64,000 bases of DNA, from the NCBI GenBank assembly GCA_903849645.1, contig CAINJJ010000036.1, positions 29,438-93,437 on the forward strand. The letters run 5' to 3'. Positions 18,318 through 26,936 of this stretch are shown here, one piece after another. The notes below the pieces were generated by a model, which made no database searches, had not been told where the DNA came from, and saw only the letters and a program-made list of their open reading frames with translations. Origin of the DNA: an uncultured Acidobacteriaceae bacterium. Lineage in GTDB: Bacteria; Acidobacteriota; Terriglobia; Terriglobales; Acidobacteriaceae. Position 1 is the stretch's first letter; the number at the start of each line of letters is the position of its first letter. The position numbers were made by a program, and so were the translations under genes.

Positions 18318-18341
18318 TATTGCCTATTGCCTAGTCCCTAA
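18318..18341. repeat. Short tandem repeat, about 3 x 7 nt
   Basis: In the spacer between the DUF3467 gene and the GT39-like gene, CCTATTG is repeated three times in tandem and runs into CCTAGTCCCTAAGTCC. The surrounding spacer is also rich in GGTCCCT-like words. It sits just upstream of the GT39 start on the reverse strand and might be length-variable. Confidence 0.7.
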
Positions 18342-18352
18342 GTCCCCAGTCC

Positions 18353-18658
18353 CTAATTGATCGGTCCCTGCGGAAAACTATGCGTCTGCGGCTCCAGGTT
18401 CAGCTCCCCAAAGGCCTGCTCATACTGGGCCAGGTTCTGCCCCAGCACATTCCATAACGCCTTGGCCTGCTGCGGGCTCAGGAAGATCGCGTTCTGGTTG
18501 CGGATCGTCACCTGGTCCGGCGCATCCGCCGAGGCCAGGCCAAAGACCAGTTGAAAGTCCCACACGCTCACCCGCACCTGCACGCTGTTGGCGTAGGACT
18601 CGCGGTAGTCGGGCGTTTGCACAAGGGTCATCTGCGGCTGCTGCACATTTTGGCTCAT
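18353..18658 (-). CDS. DUF3467 family protein
   Basis: Small cytoplasmic protein of 101 residues. The pattern YRESYANSVQVRVSVWDFQLVFG, then a conserved NAIFLSPQQAKALWNVLGQNL, matches DUF3467 proteins. No catalytic motif is visible and no function is established. It is immediately downstream, on the same strand, of tRNA-Leu, and upstream of the GT39-like gene. Confidence 0.75.
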   Translation of the reverse strand: MSQNVQQPQMTLVQTPDYRESYANSVQVRVSVWDFQLVFGLASADAPDQVTIRNQNAIFLSPQQAKALWNVLGQNLAQYEQAFGELNLEPQTHSFPQGPIN

Positions 18659-18731
18659 GGTCTCACCAGATTACTCCGGCCGGGGCGGGGAAGGCGCGCA
18701 ATCAAGGCTCAGACAGCCGGGAGATGGAGTT

Positions 18732-18816
18732 TGGTGCGAAAGGGGGGACTCGAACCCCCATGGATTGCTCCGCCAGATCCTAAGTCTGGTGCGTCTGCCA
18801 ATTCCGCCACTTTCGC
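18732..18816 (-). tRNA. tRNA-Leu (anticodon UAG)
   Basis: Read on the reverse strand the 85-nt sequence folds as a class II tRNA: acceptor stem GCGAAAG pairs with CTTTCGC, the D arm contains GGCGGAATTGGCAGACGC, and the anticodon stem-loop is CCAGA-CTTAGGA-TCTGG, giving anticodon TAG. A variable arm follows (GGAGCAATCC), then the T arm GGGGGTTCGAGTCCCCC. Discriminator A and an encoded CCA are present at 18732-18735. Class II shape and anticodon identify leucine. Confidence 0.96.
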
Positions 18817-19001
18817 GCCTGACCTTCAATTTACCACCCGCCCAACCGCATCTTCGAGAGGCCCGCTTCCGCCCTCCCTCGCGCCTGGCCGCCCCCTGCG
18901 CCCCCAAGCCGGGAATCCGCACCTATCCTCCGTATTCCAGCCGTTTCCCACCTCCCCTTTCGTGTCCCGCCCGCTACCCTGTAACCTGCTGGAACCAAGC
19001 T

Positions 19002-20006
19002 ATGACCGACGCCACATTCTCCACCGGCTCCGCCGTCCACGGGCTCGATGCCATCCAACTGGAAAACCAATTTCTCCGCCTCGTGCTCCTGCCCCAGGCG
19101 GGCGCCCGCATCTGGCAGATCACCTACAAGCCCCTCGACGCGGACCTGCTCTGGCACAACCCGGCAGTCCCCCCCGCGCGCCACCCCCTCGGCGCCGCCT
19201 ACGACGACGTCTGGAGCGGCGGCTGGGACGAGCTCTTCCCCAACGATGAATCCGCCATCCTTGACGGCATGAATCTGCCCGACCACGGCGAGCTCTGGAC
19301 CGGCAACTGGCAGGCCGAGCCCTTCCAGCAGGCAGACTGCGCCGGCGTCCGCTTCACCTTCACCACCCCCGTCAGCCGCTTCCTCGCCGAGAAGACCGTC
19401 CTGCTCCACGCCGGCGCCTCCACCTTTGAAATCCGCTACCGCCTCACCAACCAGGGCGACCGCCCCTTCCCCTTCCTCCAGAAGCTCCACCCCGCCTTCG
19501 CCGTCTCCCCGGACCACCGCATCGACTTCCCCCCCATGACCGTCCTCCGTGAGCCGGAGTTCCCCGGCACTCTCGGCGAGGCGCCCCTCAGCTTTCCCTG
19601 GCCGCACGCCAACCTCGGCAATCGAACCCTCGACCTGCGTCCGGTGCCCGACGCCTCCTCCGGCGCGGTTCATTTTTTCTATGGCGCGGAGATGGCCGGG
19701 GGCTGGTGCGGCCTCACCAACCGCGCCACCCGCCTGGCCTGCGCCCTGCGCTTTGACCCCGCGGTCTTCACCAGTTGCTGGCTCTTCGCCACCCACGGTG
19801 GCTGGAAGGGACTCAACGTCGCCGTCCTCGAGCCCGCCACCGGCTACCCCTTCAGCATTCACTCGCTCATCGAACAAGGCCGCGCCCGCTGGCTCGCCCC
19901 CGGCGAGACCCTGGAAACCACGGTCCTCTTCTCCGCGCAGCAGGGGCTCACCTCCATCGGCGGCGTCCTGCCCGATGGAACCATCCTGCCTGGCTCCGAA
20001 GAGTAA
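19002..20006 (+). CDS. Galactose-mutarotase-like (aldose 1-epimerase-fold) protein
   Basis: 334-residue protein of the beta-sandwich fold used by aldose epimerases and related carbohydrate-binding enzymes. Visible features are ENQFLRLVLLPQAGARIWQITY near the N-terminus, the WSGGWDELFPN motif, and a conserved LPDHGELW segment like the aldose 1-epimerase HGEL/HG region. ATG 19002 starts the conserved part; upstream in-frame codons run through the tRNA spacer. No neighbour explains its sugar. Could be a mutarotase or a DUF4432/5107-type relative; activity unproven. Confidence 0.6.
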   Translation: MTDATFSTGSAVHGLDAIQLENQFLRLVLLPQAGARIWQITYKPLDADLLWHNPAVPPARHPLGAAYDDVWSGGWDELFPNDESAILDGMNLPDHGELWTGNWQAEPFQQADCAGVRFTFTTPVSRFLAEKTVLLHAGASTFEIRYRLTNQGDRPFPFLQKLHPAFAVSPDHRIDFPPMTVLREPEFPGTLGEAPLSFPWPHANLGNRTLDLRPVPDASSGAVHFFYGAEMAGGWCGLTNRATRLACALRFDPAVFTSCWLFATHGGWKGLNVAVLEPATGYPFSIHSLIEQGRARWLAPGETLETTVLFSAQQGLTSIGGVLPDGTILPGSEE

Positions 20007-20125
20007 GGCGCTTTCGGATTGACTGCGGACTCGGGTGCCTTATCCCTTGCGCGCATTTCGGCGCAATGGGTGGGACGCCTGTAAAGTTCCCGTCAGCACA
20101 ATTCTGGAAAATGCTTCAGCCAGCC

Positions 20126-20563
20126 TCAGGCCTCCGCTTTGGGCGGCGCCTCCAGTGACAGCAGGATCGCCGCGCCAATCGCCGCCACCGCCCCCGCACC
20201 CTGCATCCACGTCAGCCGCTCGTGCAAAAACACGATGGCCAGCACCACCGTCAGCAGCGGAAACAGCGAGATCAGAGAGATCACGATCGACGCCTTGCCT
20301 CCCGACTCCAGCGCGCGAAAGCTCGTCCAGGCACCCAGTCCGTTCAGCGCCCCGCCGGCCACCGAACACACCACCACCAGCGGCGCCAGCCCCCAATGCG
20401 GCCGCGCCAGCCCCGCCACCACTGCTGACAGCGCCACCATCGCCCAGCAGAACCACAAAAACGACCGCTCGCTCGATATGCGGTTCGTCGACAGCTTCTG
20501 CGTCACTCCCGTAATGCCCCATAAAACCAGCGCCAGAACCGCGTAACCCAGCCACACAACCAT
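20126..20563 (-). CDS. Half-size EamA/DMT transporter, second of a pair
   Basis: 145-residue membrane protein with five predicted helices, equal to one EamA repeat of a normal ten-helix DMT transporter. Signature words are LVLWGITGVTQKL and, at the C-terminus, LFPLLTVVLAIVFLHERLTWMQ, the typical EamA proline-glutamate turn. ATG 20563 follows GGAGGGAAAGC. The preceding gene is a paralogue of similar size ending 14 nt upstream, so the two probably form a heterodimeric exporter. Substrate unknown. Confidence 0.8.
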   Translation of the reverse strand: MVVWLGYAVLALVLWGITGVTQKLSTNRISSERSFLWFCWAMVALSAVVAGLARPHWGLAPLVVVCSVAGGALNGLGAWTSFRALESGGKASIVISLISLFPLLTVVLAIVFLHERLTWMQGAGAVAAIGAAILLSLEAPPKAEA

Positions 20564-20577
20564 GCTTTCCCTCCGAT

Positions 20578-21039
20578 TCAGGCGTTCAAGAGATAAATGG
20601 CCACAAACGCCAGTCCCAGGCCAATCCACTGCACCCGGCCCAGCCGCTCCTTCAGAAAGATCAGCGCCAGCAGCACCGTCACCATGGGAAACAGCGCCGT
20701 CACCGGCGTCACCACGGACGCCTTGCCGCCCTTCACCATCGCCTCAAAGTAGGCCATGTTGCCCACTCCGCCCAGGATCCCCGTCAAAAACGCCCAGAAG
20801 ACGCCCCGGCCCCTGCCCCCCGCCGTCTCGCCCGGCCCCGGCCCCTGGCGCGCTACCTTCCACCCCACAAACACCAGCAGCGGCGCTATCCCCAGCGTGA
20901 ACAGCAACTGGTTCACATAGGCGTCCACCCCGTCGGAGGCGATCTTTGATACCAGCCCCCACGTCCCCCACAGCACAATCGTGACCAGCGACCACAGCAA
21001 CCACAGCGGCGGCTTGCGCCCCCCAGCTTTTTCCGTCAT
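20578..21039 (-). CDS. Half-size EamA/DMT transporter, first of a pair
   Basis: 153-residue paralogue of the following gene, with five predicted helices. It has LVTIVLWGTWGLVSKIAS at TM1 and ALFPMVTVLLALIFLKERLGR at TM4-5, the EamA turn. ATG 21039 follows GAGGACGGGAAGC; further upstream codons are poor. Single-repeat DMT proteins act as dual-topology homodimers or as heterodimers of opposite topology. The tandem pair here suggests the latter. Confidence 0.8.
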   Translation of the reverse strand: MTEKAGGRKPPLWLLWSLVTIVLWGTWGLVSKIASDGVDAYVNQLLFTLGIAPLLVFVGWKVARQGPGPGETAGGRGRGVFWAFLTGILGGVGNMAYFEAMVKGGKASVVTPVTALFPMVTVLLALIFLKERLGRVQWIGLGLAFVAIYLLNA

Positions 21040-21200
21040 GCTTCCCGTCCTCAACGCTGGGCCGAGCATACCCGCCGCGCTCCACCGCGGGCAACCCCGC
21101 ATTGCCCCTGTTTAGCGGTTCTTTCTTTCGTCCTGCGCGCATCCCGCTTACCCCCGGCCGCGGCCGCCCGTTATCCTTCCCCTTGTACGGGGAGAACCCC

Positions 21201-22334
21201 ATGAAAATCACCGCCGTTGAAGCCATCCATTTGCGCGCCGAAGACCCCCTCATCGAGCTCTTCGACGGCTCCTATGACGACTGCGTTCTCGTGGTCCACA
21301 CCGACTCCGGCCTCACCGGCATCGGCGAAACCGAGTCCATGGCCCCCGCCATCCAGGCCATTGTCCGCGGGCCCTCGGCTCACAACCACGCCCGCTCCCT
21401 CTCCGCCGTCCTCGTCGGCCAGGACCCCTCCGACCCCGTCAGCCTCTGGCATCAGATGTTCGAGTCCACTGACTACGTGGGCCGCCGCGGCCTCGCCATG
21501 CATGCCATCGGCGGCGTGGACCTCGCCCTCTGGGACCTCGCCGGCAAGATCCAGGGCAAGCCCGTCCACGAGTTGCTCGGCGGCGCCAGGCGCGACCGCC
21601 TCCCCGCCTACGGCACCATCTATCCCATGGCCCAGACCCCCGAAGAGGTCCGCGACCAGGTGGCCGCCGGGCAGGCCCGCAACCTGCGCAACTTCAAGTT
21701 TGCCGCCGACCCCTGGTGGCTCGACGACATCGCTCTCACCGGCCGCCTGCTCAAGGCCGCCCGCCAGCAGGCCGGCGACCAGGCCCATCTCATCGTCGAC
21801 GCCGCCCTCTCTTACCGCTCCGCCGCTGAAGGACTCCGTCTCTTCCCCGCTTACAAGGAAGTCGGCATCTGGTTCCTTGAGGCCCCCCTCCCCCTCGACG
21901 ACGTTGAAGGCCACCTTGAAATGAGCCGCCACGGCATCCCCACCGGCGTCGGCGACCTCGGCCTCACCAGCGTCCGCGAGTTCATCGAGATGATGGACTT
22001 GGGCGGCGCCTCCATCTGCCAGCCCGACATCTCCCAGGTCGGCGGCTTCACCGGCATCCTCCAGGTGGCCGCCGCCGCCTATGCCCGCGGCAAGCGCGTC
22101 ATCACCCACGGCTACAAAACCAACATCGAGATCGCCGCCAATCTCCACTTCCTCGCCGCCCAGCCCAGCGTCGAGCCTCTGGAGTTCTCGCTCTCCCACT
22201 CGCCCCTGCGCTGGCACACCACGCGCGAACACTTCCCCGTGGAAGAAGACGGCTGCGTCCGCATCCCCCGCGCCCCCGGCCTCGGCGTCACCCTCAACCC
22301 CGAAACCATTGACCGCTACCGCTTCACCCAATAG
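21201..22334 (+). CDS. Enolase-superfamily (mandelate racemase/muconate lactonizing enzyme) protein
   Basis: 377-residue enzyme with an N-terminal capping domain and a C-terminal TIM barrel. Metal ligands are visible in IVDAAL (Asp), FLEAPL (Glu) and GVGDLG (Asp/Glu position). A catalytic histidine of the mandelate-racemase subgroup lies in ITHGYKTNIE. At the usual KxK base position the sequence is RNFKFAADP, so only one lysine is evident. Such enzymes dehydrate sugar acids; the exact substrate cannot be read from the sequence. ATG 21201 has GGGGAGA just upstream. A strong terminator follows the stop. Confidence 0.8.
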   Translation: MKITAVEAIHLRAEDPLIELFDGSYDDCVLVVHTDSGLTGIGETESMAPAIQAIVRGPSAHNHARSLSAVLVGQDPSDPVSLWHQMFESTDYVGRRGLAMHAIGGVDLALWDLAGKIQGKPVHELLGGARRDRLPAYGTIYPMAQTPEEVRDQVAAGQARNLRNFKFAADPWWLDDIALTGRLLKAARQQAGDQAHLIVDAALSYRSAAEGLRLFPAYKEVGIWFLEAPLPLDDVEGHLEMSRHGIPTGVGDLGLTSVREFIEMMDLGGASICQPDISQVGGFTGILQVAAAAYARGKRVITHGYKTNIEIAANLHFLAAQPSVEPLEFSLSHSPLRWHTTREHFPVEEDGCVRIPRAPGLGVTLNPETIDRYRFTQ

Positions 22335-22370
22335 CAGCCCCAGGAAGCCGCGCAGATCCTCCATGCAAAG

Positions 22371-22405
22371 CAAATGGGGGAAGCCTGAGCGGCTTCCCCC
22401 GTTTG
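22371..22405. terminator. Bidirectional hairpin terminator
   Basis: A 15-bp stem, CAAATGGGGGAAGCC (22371-22385) with GGCTTCCCCCGTTTG (22391-22405), closes a TGAGC loop. One pair is G-T. It lies between the converging enolase-superfamily gene and the S46 peptidase gene, and would serve both. Confidence 0.8.
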
Positions 22406-22425
22406 GTTGTGCAGCGATGGAGGGG

Positions 22426-24504
22426 CTATTTGCCCTGGAGTTCGTCGGCCAGGGCGGTGGCGCCGTAGATCTTGCGCAAGCCCTCGATCATGCCGGCCGA
22501 GTGGACGGCGACGGCGCGGTTCTTGCCGCCTTCATAGACAAAGTCTCCGGCCAGCGACTCGATGTTGCCGTCGAAGATGAGGCCCACCAGTTCGCCGTCC
22601 TTGTTGACCACCGGGGAGCCGGAGTTGCCGCCGATGATGTCGCCGGTGGAGACGAAGTTGAGGGGGGTGCCCAGGTCGAGCTTGCCGCGGGCCGCCACTT
22701 CCCTGGGGGTGAGGTCGAAGGGGGGGTGGTTGCCGAAGCTGATGGCGCGGTCATAGAGCCCGTAGAAGGTGGTGACGGGCGCGGCGACGGTGCCGTTATA
22801 GGGGTAGCCCGCCACGGTTCCATAGCTGAGGCGCAGGGTAAAGGTGGCGTCGGGATAGGCGTCCTTGCCATAGGCCAGGAAGCGCGCCTTGCCCAGCTTT
22901 TCCTCGGCCGGAGACAGGACGCTGGTCATGGTGTCGCGCATGCGGCGGTTGTTTTCACGCACGATGGGGTCCACGCGGCGGGCGGCCACGATCATGGGGT
23001 CTGTGGAGGCGGCCACGGCCGCTTCGCCGCCATCGATCAGCGCCTTGCGCACGGCTGCGTCGCCGAGCTTGGTGCCGTCCACGAGGGCGTTGGCGGTGGC
23101 TTGCGGCTCACCGCCCTGCAGGATGGCGTGCACGAAGGGGTCGTCCTTGCCGAGCTTTTCCGCAGCCAGGTTGAGGGCCGCGGCCAGGAAGAGTTTTTCG
23201 GTTTCGACCGGGACGGGCGCGGGCGAAAGCAACTGGAATTTGAGCGAGTCGAGAGAGGCGTCGTGGTACTGGGGCAGGCGCTCCCCGTCGGGCTTTTTGA
23301 CCTCGGCCGCCAACTGGACGATGGAGACCGCCATGCTGAACAGACGGCTGTCAGTGCGGCGGAAGATCTGGCCTTTCAACTCCGGCTTCACCTGGTCCTC
23401 GACCCTGGCGATGGTGTCCCAGGCGTCGCCATATTCCTTTTGCCACTCGGGATTGGCGGCGACACGGGCCTTGAAGTCGTCCTCCTCGGCTTGTTTCTTG
23501 GCGAGGATGGCCTTGTCGGCGAGCGCCTCGGAGCGTCCCAGGTAGACCTTGAGACTGTTTTGCAGCCCAAAGATGGTGCTGCCCACGAGGCGGGTTTCTT
23601 CCAGTCCCTGCTGCGCAAAGGCCTGCGCGGTGGCTATGCGCCGCTTGAGGTACTCGGTAATGGCGGGGCCGGAGACATCGCGCTGCACGAGGAGCTGCGC
23701 AACCGTCTGCTGGCGCTCGGTGGAGCCCGGATGGCCGGAGATGAAGATCAGCTCGCCGGGCGCGGCGCCCTTGGCGCTCCACTTGAGATAGTTGTCGGTC
23801 TTGAGTGGCTTTCCGTCCTCATAGACGCGGAACAGCGCCATGTCGAGGTCGTAGCGCGGGTAGGTGAAGTTGTCCGGGTCGCCGCCAAAGAAGGCCGCCT
23901 GCTGCTCGGGGGCAAACACCAGCCGCACGTCCGTGTAGGCCTTGTATTGGTAGAGCCAGTATTCGCTGCCGTTGTAGAACGAGACCACGTCGGAGCGGAG
24001 CCCGCCGGACTTTGCCTTGCCTTCCTTGGCAATGGCGGCGATTTCGGCGTCGCGGGCCTTGAGGGCCTTGGCCTCGTCGGTGATGCCTTTGGTAGCGGCC
24101 TGGACACGGGCGGTGACGTCTTCCATGGCCACAAGGACGTTCACTTCCAGATCGGGAGACTTGATTTCGTGCTCCGCCGTCTCCGCCAGAAAGCCGTCGC
24201 GCAGGTAGTCGTGCTGGGCGGTCGAGTTCTTCTGCAACTGGCCGCGGGCCACGTGGTGGTTGGTGAGCAGCAGGCCGTTGGGGCTGACAAACGAGCCGGA
24301 GCCGCCGTCATTGAGCCGCACGCTGGAGAGGCGCAGATGGTCGAGCCACTCCTGGCTGGGCGTGAAGTTGTAGCGGGCCTTGAGTAGCTTCAAGGGCGGG
24401 TTGTCAAAGGTCCACATGCCTTCTTCGGCGTGGAGAACGGGGCCGGCGGCCATCAGCAGAGCAGCGGGCAGCAGGAGAGCGGAGCGGAGTTTGCGAGCGA
24501 ACAT
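22426..24504 (-). CDS. Secreted S46 dipeptidyl-peptidase (DPP7-like)
   Basis: 692-residue serine exopeptidase with a signal peptide (LLLPAALLMAAGPVLHA). The chymotrypsin-like triad is indicated by the His in LLTNHHVA (H84) and the Ser in GGNSGSPVV near the C-terminus. The SPNGLLLTNHH and GGSGSFVS blocks are family hallmarks. After the catalytic Ser the sequence reads FDGN; DPP7 enzymes have Gly there and DPP11 enzymes Arg, so a hydrophobic P1 preference is likely (from recollection of the family). I choose ATG 24504 because GAGGA lies 6-7 nt upstream; ATG 24516 is the alternative. Probably releases dipeptides from peptides in the periplasm, alongside the upstream CocE-type hydrolase. Confidence 0.88.
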   Translation of the reverse strand: MFARKLRSALLLPAALLMAAGPVLHAEEGMWTFDNPPLKLLKARYNFTPSQEWLDHLRLSSVRLNDGGSGSFVSPNGLLLTNHHVARGQLQKNSTAQHDYLRDGFLAETAEHEIKSPDLEVNVLVAMEDVTARVQAATKGITDEAKALKARDAEIAAIAKEGKAKSGGLRSDVVSFYNGSEYWLYQYKAYTDVRLVFAPEQQAAFFGGDPDNFTYPRYDLDMALFRVYEDGKPLKTDNYLKWSAKGAAPGELIFISGHPGSTERQQTVAQLLVQRDVSGPAITEYLKRRIATAQAFAQQGLEETRLVGSTIFGLQNSLKVYLGRSEALADKAILAKKQAEEDDFKARVAANPEWQKEYGDAWDTIARVEDQVKPELKGQIFRRTDSRLFSMAVSIVQLAAEVKKPDGERLPQYHDASLDSLKFQLLSPAPVPVETEKLFLAAALNLAAEKLGKDDPFVHAILQGGEPQATANALVDGTKLGDAAVRKALIDGGEAAVAASTDPMIVAARRVDPIVRENNRRMRDTMTSVLSPAEEKLGKARFLAYGKDAYPDATFTLRLSYGTVAGYPYNGTVAAPVTTFYGLYDRAISFGNHPPFDLTPREVAARGKLDLGTPLNFVSTGDIIGGNSGSPVVNKDGELVGLIFDGNIESLAGDFVYEGGKNRAVAVHSAGMIEGLRKIYGATALADELQGK

Positions 24505-24641
24505 GTGAGTCCTCATCGGTTGGGTCGAGATGTTTTTCATGTGGCAAACCGGGCATTTCCGGTGTTCAAAAGAGCGGGGGTCAAAATGATGGAACAGTTG
24601 CTTAGCCCTGAACAAGTCCATTTTGCAATCCGGCATTCCCT

Positions 24642-24707
24642 CAGGGGCTAAAGCCCGTGTTTCAATCGGGTATCTTGCGGCACGGCTGAAGCCGTGCCCT
24701 TTCAAAA
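24642..24707 (-). repeat. REP-like element B (covariant hairpin, tail type CTTTCA)
   Basis: On the reverse strand, a long hairpin GGCACGGCT-TC-AGCCGTGCC (24679-24698) and, 22 nt further, the small hairpin GGGCT-TT-AGCCC (24645-24656). Compared with elements A, C, D and E the stem has G-C in place of A-T at one pair, a compensatory change. The tail reads CCCTTTCAAAACATCGACTG, shared with element F. It lies between the S46 and CocE genes. Confidence 0.85.
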
Positions 24708-24751
24708 CATCGACTGAGAAAGCGACTCCTTCATCGCTATTCCCCTGGTCC

Positions 24752-26668
24752 CTATTTCATGACCAGCACTTCCACGCCGCTGGCCGCATCCTTTTGACGG
24801 AAGACCTGCTCGGTAGCCTTCTGGAAATCTTCAGGCCGGGCGTTGGGTATGTCGGTAAAGGTCTGCGGATTGCGGTCGGAGAGCGGGAACCAGGAGCTTT
24901 GCACCTGGACCATGATGCGGTGGCCGCGGCGGAAGGTGTGGAAGAGGTCCGGCATGGTGAAGTTGAGGTCGGCCTCTTTGCCGGGCGTGAGCGGCTCGGG
25001 CTTCTCCCAACTGTTGCGGAACCTGGCGCGGAAGGGCTCGCCGCGCAGCAGTTGCTGATAGCCGCCCATGTGCAGCGGCGGGGCCTCAAGAATGCGTTTG
25101 TTGCCGCGGGAGGCGTCCTCGGGGTCGGGGAAGTCCTCGGGGTAAACGTCAATGAGCTTGACGTCGAAATCAGAGTCGGTGCCGGTGCTGGCAATCTTCA
25201 GCTTGGGCGCGATGGGGCCGGCGATGGTCACGTCCTCTTCAAGCGGCTCGGTCTGATAGACCAGCACGTCAGGCCTGTAGCTGGCGAAGCGCTGGTCGTC
25301 GACCATGTAGCGCTGCGGCACGGTGTCCGTGGTGTAGCCCACAAACGGCACGGGATGGGCGGGGTCGCTGAGGTACTCGTCGACGCCCTTTGGCTCGGTG
25401 GGCGCATCGAAGCTGAGCTTGCCGCCGGCGTGGAAGTAAAGCGTTTTTGGCTCGGCGGCCTTGGGCGGCCAGGAGTCGAAGCGACGCCAGACGTTGGTGC
25501 CGGTCTCAAAGACCACGGCCTTGGGCTGCGCGGCGCCCTTGCCCTTGAGGTAATGCTCGAAGAAGGGCCACTGGATGCTGGAACGGAAGTACTCGCCGGT
25601 TTTGGCATTGAACTGGACGTCGCCGAGGCGGTCGCCGTCGCCGCGCGCCCAGCCGCCATGGACCCAGGGACCCTCGACCAGCGTGGTGGGGGTGTCGGGG
25701 TTGAACTTGTTGATGGCGTAGAAGGTACGGTAAGGGCCGCTGAGGTCTTCCGCGTCATACCAGCCGCCCACCACCAGGACCGCGCACTTGACGTTCTTCA
25801 TGTGCTGGGAGAGGTCGCGCGCCTTCCAGTAGGCGTCGTAGCTGTTGTGTTTGGCCTGGTCGGTGAAGAGCCAGTTGGAGCCCTTGAGGTAGAGCTTGTC
25901 GAGGTTGTTGATGTTGCCGGCCTGGAGGTAGAACTTGTAGCTGTCGGGGGTGCCGAAGTCGAAGTTCACCGAGGGCTTGGGCGTCTCGGGATTGTGGCTG
26001 GGCTTGAAGAAGACATAGAAGCCGAAGTTGGCCGAGAGCATGAACGCGCCGCCGTGGTAGGCGTCATCGCCCAGGAAGAGGTCGGTCATGGGCGCCTGGG
26101 GGCTGGCCGCCACCAGCGCGGGGTGGGAGTCAATGATGGAGGCCGAGGTGTAGAAGCCGGGATAGGAGATGCCCCAGATGCCCACCTTGCCGTTATTGCC
26201 GTCCACGTGCTTGAGCAGGAACTCGATGGTGTCGTAGGTGTCGGAGGCGTCGTCCACGTCGGCGGGGGACTTCTTCTCGTCGATATGGGGGCGCATCTCG
26301 GCAAAGTCGCCCTCGCTCATCCAGCGCCCGCGGACATCCTGATAGACGAAGATGTAGCCGGACTTCTCGAACTCGTCGGAGGGGCCGAGGTGGCGCGGAT
26401 ACTGGTCTTCGCCATAGGGGCCCACGCTGTAGGGGGTGCGGTCCATGAGGAAGGGGTAGGGGCCGCCGGTGGGGTCCTTGGGCACATAGACCGCGGTGAA
26501 CAGCCTCTTGCCGTCGCGCATGGGGATACGAAACTCATATTTTGTGTAGTGGGCGCGGACGTAGTCTTCCTTGGGAGCGTCCGAAGCCGGTTGCTGGGCG
26601 CGAACCACGGGGAGGGCAAGGGCAAAAAGGGCCAGCAGGGCCAGCCGGGAGGGGCACAGTTTCCGCAT
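24752..26668 (-). CDS. Secreted CocE/NonD-family hydrolase (X-Pro dipeptidyl-peptidase or amino-ester hydrolase type)
   Basis: 638-residue alpha/beta hydrolase with a C-terminal jelly-roll lectin-like domain and a signal peptide (LALLALFALALPVVRA). The nucleophile elbow is WGISYPGF (S168). The conserved MRDGKRLFTAVYVP start, QDVRGRWMSEG and the PQAPMTD segment identify CocE/alpha-amino acid ester hydrolase relatives. ATG 26668 is used; a TTG eight codons earlier lacks a ribosome site. The pair with the S46 peptidase suggests peptide degradation. It diverges from glnA across a short AT-rich spacer. Confidence 0.85.
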   Translation of the reverse strand: MRKLCPSRLALLALFALALPVVRAQQPASDAPKEDYVRAHYTKYEFRIPMRDGKRLFTAVYVPKDPTGGPYPFLMDRTPYSVGPYGEDQYPRHLGPSDEFEKSGYIFVYQDVRGRWMSEGDFAEMRPHIDEKKSPADVDDASDTYDTIEFLLKHVDGNNGKVGIWGISYPGFYTSASIIDSHPALVAASPQAPMTDLFLGDDAYHGGAFMLSANFGFYVFFKPSHNPETPKPSVNFDFGTPDSYKFYLQAGNINNLDKLYLKGSNWLFTDQAKHNSYDAYWKARDLSQHMKNVKCAVLVVGGWYDAEDLSGPYRTFYAINKFNPDTPTTLVEGPWVHGGWARGDGDRLGDVQFNAKTGEYFRSSIQWPFFEHYLKGKGAAQPKAVVFETGTNVWRRFDSWPPKAAEPKTLYFHAGGKLSFDAPTEPKGVDEYLSDPAHPVPFVGYTTDTVPQRYMVDDQRFASYRPDVLVYQTEPLEEDVTIAGPIAPKLKIASTGTDSDFDVKLIDVYPEDFPDPEDASRGNKRILEAPPLHMGGYQQLLRGEPFRARFRNSWEKPEPLTPGKEADLNFTMPDLFHTFRRGHRIMVQVQSSWFPLSDRNPQTFTDIPNARPEDFQKATEQVFRQKDAASGVEVLVMK

Positions 26669-26790
26669 CGTAAGGTATCGTCTCCTGAGCAATCAGACTA
26701 CTCCAAACGGGCAGGTTTTTGGCAGTCCCCGGCGGTTTGGGGCGTGGCAAGGGCAGGAGATGGACAGCGATCTGCATCGTGGCTTCCGTG

Positions 26791-26808
26791 TCATATTGTG
26801 AAATATGA
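26791..26808. promoter_or_regulatory. Candidate palindromic operator in the CocE-glnA divergent spacer
   Basis: TCATATT (26791-26797) and AATATGA (26802-26808) form a perfect 7-bp inverted repeat around GTGA. The site is the most AT-rich stretch of the 268-bp spacer between the divergently transcribed CocE hydrolase and glutamine synthetase genes, so it may bind a dimeric regulator or contain promoter elements. No -10/-35 boxes can be assigned with confidence. Confidence 0.35.
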
Positions 26809-26936
26809 ATTTTCTTACGCGCTCTTTACGATTCCCCGCGTTAACCTAGTTCCGAGTCCTCAAACTGCCGCTGGCTGCTGTCAACGCCGTGGCTGTGTTC
26901 ATTTATCGCCAAACGACCGCCCACAAAAGGAGAACC

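Noticed and set aside
20007..20125. Terminator in the spacer after the mutarotase-like gene
   Set aside because: TTGCGC/GCGCAA is only a 6-bp stem with no T run; too weak to call.
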